Shown here one piece after another: positions 20,495-29,396 of a stretch of DNA of 43,556 nucleotides; the stretch's first letter is position 1, and every line of letters begins with the position of its first letter. Source of the DNA: Acidobacteriota bacterium (lineage in GTDB: Bacteria; Acidobacteriota; Terriglobia; 20CM-2-55-15); assembly GCA_022821265.1 (NCBI GenBank), contig JAJEDW010000243.1, positions 1 through 43,556 on the forward strand, read 5' to 3'. The notes below the pieces were generated by a model, which saw nothing but the letters and a program-made list of their open reading frames with translations, did no database searches and had not been told where the DNA came from. The position numbers and the translations under genes were made by a program.

Positions 20495-22932
20495 AGCGAA
20501 CATGGCGAATCGCGGCGCTCGCGCTGGTCTTCACGGGTTCTTCCGTCCGGGCGGCGCCGATGGTTTCACAGGCGGCCCCGGACGCCGGGGGAGCGCCGGC
20601 CGAGTACCGCGCGATGCTGGACCGTTACTGTGTCACCTGCCACAACCAACGGAGGGACGTTCCCGCCGGCGCGCCGCTGCGATTGGACCTTGCGAATCTC
20701 GAAGACCCCGGCGCCGATCCCGCGACGTGGGAGGCGGTGGTTCGGAAGCTCGGCGTCGGCGCCATGCCGCCCGAGGGATCGCCGACCCCGGGGCCGGAGG
20801 CGTTGACGGCCTTCCGATCGGCCCTGATCGCCAGCCTGGATCGAGCGGCCGCCGCGGCGCCCAACCCCGGACGCTACGTCGTGCACCGTCTGAACCGCAA
20901 CGAATACGCCCATGCCGTTCGAGACCTGCTCGGCGTCGACGAGGACGTCGCGGGGTTTCTGCCCAGCGACGGCGGCGACTTCGGGTTCGACAACATCGCG
21001 GGGGCGTTGAAGTCTTCGCCCATGCTCATCGAGGGGTATCTCGAGGCCGCGCTGCACGTGAGCGACCTGGCCGTCGGCGACGCGCGGGCCGAACCGGCGA
21101 CCTCGACGTACTCGATCAGCACCGAAGTGACGCAGAGGGAACACGTCGACGGGCTTCCGATCGGAACGCGTGGTGGCGTCGTCGTCCGGCACACCTTCCC
21201 CGCGGACGCCGAATACGTGTTCTCGGGGCGCCTCCTGCAGACGGTCGCGGAAGGATACGTCGGTGTGGAAGGCCACGAGACGCCGTTCGATTTCATCGTG
21301 ACGATCGACGGCGCCGAGGTGTTTTCCGCTCGCATCGGGGGCCCCGAAGACCACGAAATGAACGCCCGGAACATCACCGTCGCCCGCGAGGCGATCGATG
21401 GCCGGATGACCTCGCCGCCCATACGGGTCCCGGCGGGTCCTCGCGACGTCGGGTTCACGTTCATCGACCGGCCCGGCCAGGAACAGAACGTCTGGCGGCC
21501 GGCCTTGCGGGACACGCAGGAGGCGCACAACGCCTCGGGGCTGCCGCGGCTGCGTTCCGGAAACATCGACGGGCCCTACAACGCGACCGGGGTCGGCGAA
21601 ACGCCGTCGCGGCGGCGCGTCTTCGTTTGCGAACCGGCGTCCCCGGGCGAGGAAACCCCGTGCGCCGAGGAGATCCTGACCACGGTGGCCCGCCGGGCGT
21701 TCCGGCGGCCCGTCGCGAGCGCCGACACTCGGGCGCCGATGGCCTTCTACCGCCGGGCCCGCGACGACGGGGGCGACTTCGACGCGGGCATTCGCGCCGG
21801 CCTCGTGCGCATCCTGTCCAGCCCCCGGTTCGTGTTTCGCGCCGAGGAGGACCCGGACGACGTGCCGCGAGACGCCGCCCACCGGATCAGCGACATCGAG
21901 CTGGCGTCGCGACTGTCTTTCTTCCTGTGGAGCAGCATCCCGGACGACGCACTGCTCGACCTGGCCGCCGCCGGGCGGCTGAGCGCGCCGGGAGTGCTCG
22001 ACGCCCAGGTGCGGCGCATGATCGCCGACCCGCGCGCCGACGCGATGATCGTCGAGTTCGTCGGTCAATGGCTCCAGCTCCGCAATCTCGACAAGGTCAC
22101 ACCGGATCTCCTGTTGTTCCCCGACTTCGACGACAACGTCCGGCAGGCCTTCCGGAAGGAGACCGAGCTGCTGTTCTCCAGCGTCCTCAGGGAGAACCGA
22201 AGCGTCCTGGACCTCATGGACGCCGACTACACGTTCCTGAACGAACGGCTCGCCCGTCATTACGGAATCCCGGGGGTGTACGGATCGCGATTCCGGCGCG
22301 TGAGCATCGCGGATCCGAACCGGCGCGGGCTGCTCGGCCACGGGAGTTTCCTGGCGCTGACCGCGGCCGCGGACCGGACGTCGCCCATCATGCGCGGCGA
22401 GTACGTGATTTCGAACTTCCTCAACACGCCGCCCCCACCGCCTCCGCCCGCGGTCTTCGAGCTCGACCCGGCCGCGCCCGCCGAAGGGTCCGTACGCGAG
22501 CAGTTGGAGCGTCACAGCGCGAACCCCGTGTGCGCCTCGTGCCATCGATACATGGATCCGGTCGGGTTCGCCCTGGAAAACTTCAACGCCGTCGGCCAGT
22601 GGCGCGATGCCGCGCCGGACGGTCAAGCGATCGATTCGGCGGGACGGCTCGCCGACGGCACGCGCATCGACGGCCCCGCCGCCCTGCGAAACGCCCTGCT
22701 GGCCCGGCCCGAGGTCTTCGCCGGGACGGTCACCGAGAAGCTGATGACCTACGCCCTGGGCCGCGGCCTGGAACTCGCCGACATGCCCGAGGTGCGCGGC
22801 ATTCTGCGCGACGCCGCGCCGGACGATTACGCGCTGCAATCGATCGTGCGGGGCATCGTTCGCAGCCCGGCGTTCCGGATGCGAACCAAGTTGTTCGATT
22901 CGATGGCGCCGCCGGCTCCGGGCGAGGAGTGA
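20491..22932 (+). CDS. DUF1587/DUF1592/DUF1588/DUF1585 c-type cytochrome-like protein
   Basis: N-terminal YCVTCHNQRRD (CxxCH), HRLNRNEYAHAVRDLLGVD, DIELASRLSFFLWSSIPDDALLDLA, CASCHRYMDPVGFALENFNAVG (second CxxCH); ATGA overlap with previous gene. Confidence 0.9.
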   Translation: MKRTWRIAALALVFTGSSVRAAPMVSQAAPDAGGAPAEYRAMLDRYCVTCHNQRRDVPAGAPLRLDLANLEDPGADPATWEAVVRKLGVGAMPPEGSPTPGPEALTAFRSALIASLDRAAAAAPNPGRYVVHRLNRNEYAHAVRDLLGVDEDVAGFLPSDGGDFGFDNIAGALKSSPMLIEGYLEAALHVSDLAVGDARAEPATSTYSISTEVTQREHVDGLPIGTRGGVVVRHTFPADAEYVFSGRLLQTVAEGYVGVEGHETPFDFIVTIDGAEVFSARIGGPEDHEMNARNITVAREAIDGRMTSPPIRVPAGPRDVGFTFIDRPGQEQNVWRPALRDTQEAHNASGLPRLRSGNIDGPYNATGVGETPSRRRVFVCEPASPGEETPCAEEILTTVARRAFRRPVASADTRAPMAFYRRARDDGGDFDAGIRAGLVRILSSPRFVFRAEEDPDDVPRDAAHRISDIELASRLSFFLWSSIPDDALLDLAAAGRLSAPGVLDAQVRRMIADPRADAMIVEFVGQWLQLRNLDKVTPDLLLFPDFDDNVRQAFRKETELLFSSVLRENRSVLDLMDADYTFLNERLARHYGIPGVYGSRFRRVSIADPNRRGLLGHGSFLALTAAADRTSPIMRGEYVISNFLNTPPPPPPPAVFELDPAAPAEGSVREQLERHSANPVCASCHRYMDPVGFALENFNAVGQWRDAAPDGQAIDSAGRLADGTRIDGPAALRNALLARPEVFAGTVTEKLMTYALGRGLELADMPEVRGILRDAAPDDYALQSIVRGIVRSPAFRMRTKLFDSMAPPAPGEE

Positions 22933-22935
22933 CGC

Positions 22936-24264
22936 ATGATCGTCACGAAGTCCCATCTTCCCCGCCACACGTTCCTGCGGAGCGCCTTGGGCGCCGCGGT
23001 GGCGCTGCCGTTTCTCGACGCCATGGTTCCGGCGCTGTCCGCCCAAACCGCACCGCGGCCGCTCCGTTTCGGCGCCATCTACCTGCCCAACGGCGTCCAA
23101 CCCGAGGAATGGCATCCCGATGACACCCGAGACGGCTTCGAGTTCAAGCCGATCATGAAGCCCCTGGAACCGTACCGGGAGCACATGGTCACGGTCAGCG
23201 GCCTGAAGGCGCCCGACGGAAACCCGGAGAACGGCGGCGTGCACATGGGCGCCAGCGCCGCGTGGCTCAACGGCGTCGGGCCGCTCACCGGACAGGGGGA
23301 CTATTCGGTCATCCGTTCGGAGAAGTCGCTCGACCAGTTCGTCGCCGACGCGATCGCCGCCGACACGCCGCTCCGCTCGCTCCAGGTGGGGACCGAGGAC
23401 ATGGGAACCTCCGCGGGCGCTTGCGACGGCTATCCCTGCGTCTTCTTCAACACGCTGTCATGGCGCGACGCGATCAGCCCGCTGCCGATGGGGATCAATC
23501 CACGCGTCACGTTCCGGCGCATGTTCGGAGGAACGGGCTCGGAAGCGAAGCGGCGCTCGGATCTCCGGTTGAAGCAGAGCGTGCTGGATTCGATCGTGGA
23601 AGAAACCTCGGCATTGCAGCGGAACCTGGGTCCGGCCGACCACGCGATCCTGGACGCGTACCTGACCGACGTCCGCGAGGTCGAGCGGCAATTGGACCGC
23701 ATGGAGGCCCGCGCGGGCGCCATTTCTCCCGACACCGCGGCGCCCGGCGGGATTCCCGACGCGTTCGACGATCACCTGACGGTGACCTACGACCTGATGC
23801 GCCTCGCATTCGAGGCCGACATTTCGCGCGTCTTCACGTTCATGGTCGGCCATGAAGGCAGCAGCCGCAGCTACGCGCACATCGGGATTCCCGAACCGCA
23901 CCACCCCGTCTCGCACCACCTGAACCGGCCCGCGGCCATCGAGAACTACGTGAAGATCACTACGTACCACACGGCGAAGCTGGCCGAGTTCATCGGGAAG
24001 CTCGCCTCGCGGGCGGACGGTGACGGCACGCTCCTGGACCGCTCCCTCATCTACTATGGCAGCGGCATGGGCAACGGCAACACGCATGATCGGAACGACC
24101 CGCCGGCGCTGGTCATCGGCGGCGCCAACGGGCGGCTGAGGGGCAACCGGCACATCGCGGCGGAGCCAGGTGAGCCGACGGCCAACGTGCTGCTCGGAAT
24201 CGCCGACATGGCCAACGCCGACGTCGACCGGATCGGGCGAAGCACGCGCCGCTTCGAGCTCTGA
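22936..24264 (+). CDS. DUF1552 domain protein, exported
   Basis: FLRSALGAAVALPFLDAMVPALSAQ N-terminus, PLPMGINPRVTFRRMFGG, HHPVSHHLNRPAAIENY; directly downstream of the DUF1592 protein. Confidence 0.9.
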   Translation: MIVTKSHLPRHTFLRSALGAAVALPFLDAMVPALSAQTAPRPLRFGAIYLPNGVQPEEWHPDDTRDGFEFKPIMKPLEPYREHMVTVSGLKAPDGNPENGGVHMGASAAWLNGVGPLTGQGDYSVIRSEKSLDQFVADAIAADTPLRSLQVGTEDMGTSAGACDGYPCVFFNTLSWRDAISPLPMGINPRVTFRRMFGGTGSEAKRRSDLRLKQSVLDSIVEETSALQRNLGPADHAILDAYLTDVREVERQLDRMEARAGAISPDTAAPGGIPDAFDDHLTVTYDLMRLAFEADISRVFTFMVGHEGSSRSYAHIGIPEPHHPVSHHLNRPAAIENYVKITTYHTAKLAEFIGKLASRADGDGTLLDRSLIYYGSGMGNGNTHDRNDPPALVIGGANGRLRGNRHIAAEPGEPTANVLLGIADMANADVDRIGRSTRRFEL

Positions 24265-24442
24265 GCCCGCCGTCCACGTAACCTGTTCACGGACCGGGAT
24301 CCGTCGTTCGCCGTCTCCGGCCCGGCTCCGGGCGCCACCCGTCGACCACTCGGATTCTCGTGCGACACGCGTGTTGTCTTGTCGCCGTCGCGCGGTTCGT
24401 CACGATGGCGTTACGTGCGATAATGCGGAGCGCCCACCATAC

Positions 24443-24721
24443 ATGCCACGACGAAGAAACGTGAGCGGAGAAATCGTTGCCATCGTCTCGGTCGGAATTG
24501 CCCTGGCCGGACTCATACTGAACAGCAACCGCGGATTGCGGCACGACATCACTCTGTTGCGGGCGGAGTTCCGGCAGGACCTGGCTCGAACCGAAGAGCG
24601 CCAGCGGGACGACATTACGCACCTGTCCGATCGGGTCGGCCGGCTCGAACACGGTCAGGCGAAGCTGGAAGGACTCCTCGACGGCTTGCGCGAGGCCATC
24701 ACGGGGCGGGCTTCCACCTAG
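24443..24721 (+). CDS. Small membrane-anchored coiled-coil protein
   Basis: One N-terminal TM (IVAIVSVGIALAGLIL) then heptad-rich LRHDITLLRAEFRQDLARTEERQRDDITHLSDRVGRLEHGQAKLEGLL; start trimmed to ATG 24443. Confidence 0.6.
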   Translation: MPRRRNVSGEIVAIVSVGIALAGLILNSNRGLRHDITLLRAEFRQDLARTEERQRDDITHLSDRVGRLEHGQAKLEGLLDGLREAITGRAST

Positions 24722-24771
24722 AAATCGGCTGCCAGGGCCAACGCCGCTCCCACGGACCGCCCGCGCGCGGT

Positions 24772-27006
24772 TCAGCGCGACGGCGCGGCTTCGAGCTCCG
24801 CCGCCATCCGCCGCAGGAAGAGCGCCCCATGCCGCCAAGCGGCGTCCGCGTCGTCCAGAGACGCGTGGGCGTCGGCCAGACGCTTTCGAATGACGGCGTC
24901 GTCGCCCAGGCCGTCCTCGACGATCGCTTCCAGAGTCCGGACGGCCTCCCGATGGAGGCCGGCCCGGTTCTGGACGAGGCCCAACGCCAGACGGAGCCGG
25001 TAGGACGCCGGATGGCGCTGGACGCCGGCTTCCAGGACGCCCATGGCCGACGCCAAGTCCCCGCCGGCCGCGGCCGCGCGCATGTCACGCTCGATCGCGG
25101 ACACCTCGAGCCGGCGGCGGTTCTCGCTGCGGCTCCCCTCCTCCAACCGGGCGTACGCGGCCAGGGACTGGCGCCCCTCGTCCTCGCGTCCCAGCTCGAT
25201 CAACGCGCGTCCCCGGATGTAGTGGGCGCGGCGGTCGTCGGGGTCCCGTTCCACGACGCGCGCCGCCCATCGGGCGGCCTCGGCGGAGTTCCCCATGCGG
25301 AAGTGCGTCTCGGATACCCGATAGTGAACCGCGGGATCGTCCGGGGCGAGGCGCGCCGCCTCGTCGAACTCCGCCAGGGCCGCGTCCAGGCGGTCGGACC
25401 GGAAGTACAGGTTTCCGAGCCCGAGCCGGGCCTCGACGGAACCGGGGTCGAGGGCCGCCGCGTCCGCGTAGGCCGAGCGGGCCTCCTCGAAGCGGCCGGC
25501 TTCCAGCGACAGGTCCCCTCGGCGTGTCAGGACCGTCGACGCACTCGGCGAAGCCCCGGCCAGGCGTCCGGTGATGTCGAGGGCCTCCAGCGCTTCAGCG
25601 ATGCGGCCCCGGCTGGCCGCGAGTTCAGCCAAACCGAAGCGCAGGGTCCGGGAACCGGGGAACCGCGCGGCGGCTTGCCGAAGAATGGACTCGGCCTCGA
25701 CGGCGTGACCCTCCGCATCGAGAATGGCGCTGGCGGCCCGGTAGAAATCCTCCCGCATGGGCGCGTCGATCGCCGCGCTCTCGAATCGGGCCGCCACCGC
25801 GGCGCGTTCCTCGCTCCCGGCGAACGGCAGCGCCAGCACGTCGACGAAGCGTTCCAGAACGTCGAGGACATCGGGCGCCTCCACGGTCGCGGCGCTCCAG
25901 ACGGCGACCAACGACTGCGCGTACAGGCGGGCGGCGTCGGCCCAATCCCCCTGAAGCCCGCGCAGCTCGGCCAGTGCCTCCAGCTTCCGTGTCACTTCGG
26001 GGTGGTCCGGCGCCAACGCCGGCGCCACGATGGCCAGGGAACGGCGAATCAGGCGCTCGGCCTCGGCGTGCCGGGAATCGATCATCGCGACGGCGGCCAG
26101 GTTCGCCAGGACCGACGCGACATTGGGGTGATCGGGTCCGAGGGCGCTCTCCCAAATCCCGAGCGCCCGTTGAAAGTGGTCTTGAGCGTCCGCGTAGTCG
26201 CCCTGGAGGTGGGCAACGAGACCCAGGCTGTTCAACGTGGCCGCCACGTCGGGATGGCTGGGCCCGACGACGCGCTCCCGGACGGCAAGAGCCCGGCCGA
26301 AAGCCTCGGCGGCCGCGCCGTAGTCGCCGAGCGCGAGCCGCGTTTCGGCCATTTGTCCGAGACTGGCCGCCGTGGACGCATGCCCGGGGCCCAGGGCGGC
26401 GTCCCACGCGGCAACGGCCCGTTCGTAGAGTTCGGCGGCTTCGGCGAGATTGCCCCGGAGCCGCCCCAGCTCCGCCGCGTCGTTCAGGCTGACGCCAAGC
26501 CGCGCATCGTCGGGGCCGAATGCTCCGGCCCCTTCGAGCGCTCTGTCGAGCGCGTCGGCCGCGTCCGCGTAACGGCCGTCCCGGATCGCGGCCAGTCCGG
26601 CCTCTCGGTCCCGGCGCCACTCCCGCTCCGCGACCGTCGGCAGGCGGAGTAGGGCATAACCGTCGTCGAACACGGTCACCGGCGAGACGTCGCCGGCGTC
26701 GAGGCCGTCGAGCGCCGACCGGAGCGCTGCGCGCAAGTCTTCGATCCGGACCTCGCCCAGGTACCCGCCTCGTTGATGGGACGCGTCTCGGGAATGGAGC
26801 CGCGCCAGCGTGTCGAACGACTCGCCGGCCCGGACCCGCTCGCGGAGCGCCGACGCTTCCGCCTCCGTCGGTACGGTGATCAGGCCCACGCCGCGCGCGT
26901 CCTGGCCGTGGGCGCCCACACCGGCCGCCAGGCACACCATGGCGCCCATGGAGACGCGGACGCGCCTCCAGCGGCCAGACCTGTGTGTTCGGTTCTCCCG
27001 CGCCAT
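24772..27006 (-). CDS. TPR protein with N-terminal degenerate parvulin-like domain
   Basis: GLITVPTEAEASALRERVRAGESFDTLARLHSRDASHQRGGYLGEVRIEDLRAAL plus KLC-type TPRs; start placed at 27006 (MARENRTHRSG). Confidence 0.75.
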   Translation of the reverse strand: MARENRTHRSGRWRRVRVSMGAMVCLAAGVGAHGQDARGVGLITVPTEAEASALRERVRAGESFDTLARLHSRDASHQRGGYLGEVRIEDLRAALRSALDGLDAGDVSPVTVFDDGYALLRLPTVAEREWRRDREAGLAAIRDGRYADAADALDRALEGAGAFGPDDARLGVSLNDAAELGRLRGNLAEAAELYERAVAAWDAALGPGHASTAASLGQMAETRLALGDYGAAAEAFGRALAVRERVVGPSHPDVAATLNSLGLVAHLQGDYADAQDHFQRALGIWESALGPDHPNVASVLANLAAVAMIDSRHAEAERLIRRSLAIVAPALAPDHPEVTRKLEALAELRGLQGDWADAARLYAQSLVAVWSAATVEAPDVLDVLERFVDVLALPFAGSEERAAVAARFESAAIDAPMREDFYRAASAILDAEGHAVEAESILRQAAARFPGSRTLRFGLAELAASRGRIAEALEALDITGRLAGASPSASTVLTRRGDLSLEAGRFEEARSAYADAAALDPGSVEARLGLGNLYFRSDRLDAALAEFDEAARLAPDDPAVHYRVSETHFRMGNSAEAARWAARVVERDPDDRRAHYIRGRALIELGREDEGRQSLAAYARLEEGSRSENRRRLEVSAIERDMRAAAAGGDLASAMGVLEAGVQRHPASYRLRLALGLVQNRAGLHREAVRTLEAIVEDGLGDDAVIRKRLADAHASLDDADAAWRHGALFLRRMAAELEAAPSR

Positions 27007-27128
27007 CGCCCATCCCGAACGGTTCGGTTCATGGTATCGGAGGGCCGGTGGGCGGTCAAAGGAAGGCGCCGCGGCGGCGGCGCGTGTTCCGCTCCCGTCT
27101 TCCGGCCGGGCCGGGCCGTTCGGGAACG

Positions 27129-27134
27129 TATAAT
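27129..27134 (+). promoter_or_regulatory. Putative -10 element (TATAAT) for the 27159 gene
   Basis: Perfect TATAAT 25 nt upstream of the start in the divergent intergenic region; no convincing -35. Confidence 0.35.
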
Positions 27135-27158
27135 GGACCGGCTGCACACAGAACGACC

Positions 27159-29366
27159 ATGAAGACGACGGCCATCGCGTGGGCCGCGGCGTGTCTTCTG
27201 TCAACGACCGCCTCGGCCCGGACACAGGAGAACGCCGTCGGCCTTCGGCTGATCGTGGTCGCCACCGAGGCCGAAGCCGTCGACGCGCGCGCCCGAATCG
27301 CCGCCGGCGAGTCGTTCGCGACCCTGGCCCGGGACCTCTCGCTGGATGCGTCGTCCGCGGCGGGCGGTTACATCGGACGGCTGGCCGTCGCGGATCTGCG
27401 CGATGAGTTCCGGGAAGCGGTCGAGAACCTCGGCGCCGGTGCGCTCAGCCCCGTCTTCCGCCTCGGCGCCGACTTCGCGCTGCTCCACGCCCTCACTCCG
27501 TCCGAGGAGGCCTGGATGGCGGAACGCGACGCCGGCATGGAGCACGCGCGCAACCGCCGGTACGCGGAAGCCGCGGAGCGCTTCGAACAGGCCTTGGCGC
27601 TGGCCGAGCCCTTCGGAGAACGCGACGCGCGCCTGGCCGCGAGCCTGAACGATCTGGCCGAGGCCCGCCGCCTCCGGGGCGACGGCGCCGGGGCGGCGCC
27701 GCTCTACCGGCGGGCGGTCGCCATATGGGAGACCGCTCTCGGGGGGGATCATCCCGACGTCGCGACGGCGCTGAACAACCTGGCCGAGGTTTACCGGTCG
27801 GACGGGAACCCCGCGGAAGCCGAGCCGTTGTACCGGCGGGCCGTCACCATCTGGGAAGAGGCGCTCGGCGCCGACCACCCGGCCGTCGCGACCGGGTTGA
27901 ACAATCTCGGCCTGGCTTTGCACGCCGTCCGGCGTTCGGACGAGGCCGAAGGGGCGTTCCGCCGCGCCCTGGCCATCTGGGAACGGTCCGACGACGCGGC
28001 GAGTCCCAACGTTGCGGCCGTGCTTCACAACCTGGCCAACCTGCTCCGCGCTCGCGGCGACGACGCCGGCGCGTCCATCGAGGCCGAGGCGCTCCTTGAA
28101 CGCTCCCTCGCGATTCTGGAGCAGGCGCTCGGACCCCGTCACCCCGGTCTCGTCCAAGGCCTCGACAACCTGGCAACGCTCGAACGGGATCGCGGCGACG
28201 ACGCCGGCGCCGCGCTCCGTTACGAGCGCGTTCTGGAAATCCTGTGGAGCACGGGCCCGGACGCGCCGGGGGTCGTCGGCATGCTCGACGCGCTCACCGA
28301 CCTGGTGGCTCTCGGATTCATCCGAGGCGACGGCCTCGACGCGGCTCGCGACACCTTCCACGAGACGATTTCCCGGTTTCCCGATCCCGAGCTTCACGTC
28401 GCCGTGGCCGGCATCCTGCTCTCGGCGGGGATGGCGGAGGCAGGCGAATCCATCCTGGCCGCGGCGGCCGTCCGGTTCCCCGACGCCTGGGCCGCGCGCT
28501 TCCGTCTGGGATCGCTTTACGCGGAATCGGGCCGGCCCGGACCGGCCCTGGACGAGTTCCGGCGCGCCGTGGAGCTGTCCGCCACCGACTCCGCGCGATA
28601 CCGGGCGCTGATGCGAATCGGCGGCGTCCACCTGGACCGGGACGATCTGGACGCCGCAGAATCCGCGTTCACGAGCGCCGCGGCGCTGGGACCGGACGAT
28701 CCGGGCGCCGCCGTCTCGCTCGGCCGCCTCCACTTGAGGCGTTCCCGATGGAACGACGCCGCGCGGGCGTTCGAACAGGCCGCGGCGATGGATGCGGCCG
28801 GGGCGGATGCGCATTCCCTGCTGGCCGATGCGTATCTGCGCCTGGACCGGCCGGCCGACGCCCGGGCGGCCGCCCAGCGCGGGGTCGACCTGGATCCGTC
28901 CCATCGGCGCGCGCACTATCTGCTCGGGCAGGCGCTGATCCGTTCGGACAACCCCGACGCGGGCCGGCGTCGCCTGGAGGAATACGCGCGGCTCGAGTCC
29001 GAGGAACGCGCCCGCCAGGCCCGCGTCCTGGAATCGGTCCGCTTCGGCGCCGACGCGCTCGACACGCTGGCGGCCGGGAATGACGACGACGCGTTGGCGT
29101 TGCTGGAGAACGGCATCGACCGTTTTCCCGAAGCCGTGCGGCTGCGCCTGGCGCTCGGCCTGGCCGAGATACGGCTCGACCGGCCGGAAGCCGCCATCGC
29201 CATTCTCGGCCGCATCGTCGAAGACGGGCTCGGCGACGATTCCGTAATCCATCGCAACCTGGCCGCGGCGTATGCCATGCTGGGAGAACCGGCGCTCAGC
29301 CGGCGCCATCGGGCGCTGTATCTCGAACGGATCCGCGTGGAGTTGGAGGCCCAACTCCCGGGTTGA
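27159..29366 (+). CDS. TPR protein with N-terminal degenerate parvulin-like domain
   Basis: Signal peptide at ATG 27159; LRLIVVATEAEAVDARARIAAGESFATLARDLSLDASSAAGGYIGRLAVADLRDEFREAV; KLC-type TPRs. Confidence 0.77.
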   Translation: MKTTAIAWAAACLLSTTASARTQENAVGLRLIVVATEAEAVDARARIAAGESFATLARDLSLDASSAAGGYIGRLAVADLRDEFREAVENLGAGALSPVFRLGADFALLHALTPSEEAWMAERDAGMEHARNRRYAEAAERFEQALALAEPFGERDARLAASLNDLAEARRLRGDGAGAAPLYRRAVAIWETALGGDHPDVATALNNLAEVYRSDGNPAEAEPLYRRAVTIWEEALGADHPAVATGLNNLGLALHAVRRSDEAEGAFRRALAIWERSDDAASPNVAAVLHNLANLLRARGDDAGASIEAEALLERSLAILEQALGPRHPGLVQGLDNLATLERDRGDDAGAALRYERVLEILWSTGPDAPGVVGMLDALTDLVALGFIRGDGLDAARDTFHETISRFPDPELHVAVAGILLSAGMAEAGESILAAAAVRFPDAWAARFRLGSLYAESGRPGPALDEFRRAVELSATDSARYRALMRIGGVHLDRDDLDAAESAFTSAAALGPDDPGAAVSLGRLHLRRSRWNDAARAFEQAAAMDAAGADAHSLLADAYLRLDRPADARAAAQRGVDLDPSHRRAHYLLGQALIRSDNPDAGRRRLEEYARLESEERARQARVLESVRFGADALDTLAAGNDDDALALLENGIDRFPEAVRLRLALGLAEIRLDRPEAAIAILGRIVEDGLGDDSVIHRNLAAAYAMLGEPALSRRHRALYLERIRVELEAQLPG

Positions 29367-29396
29367 AGCCCGGCGGCGGCGCCCGGATCGGAACCC

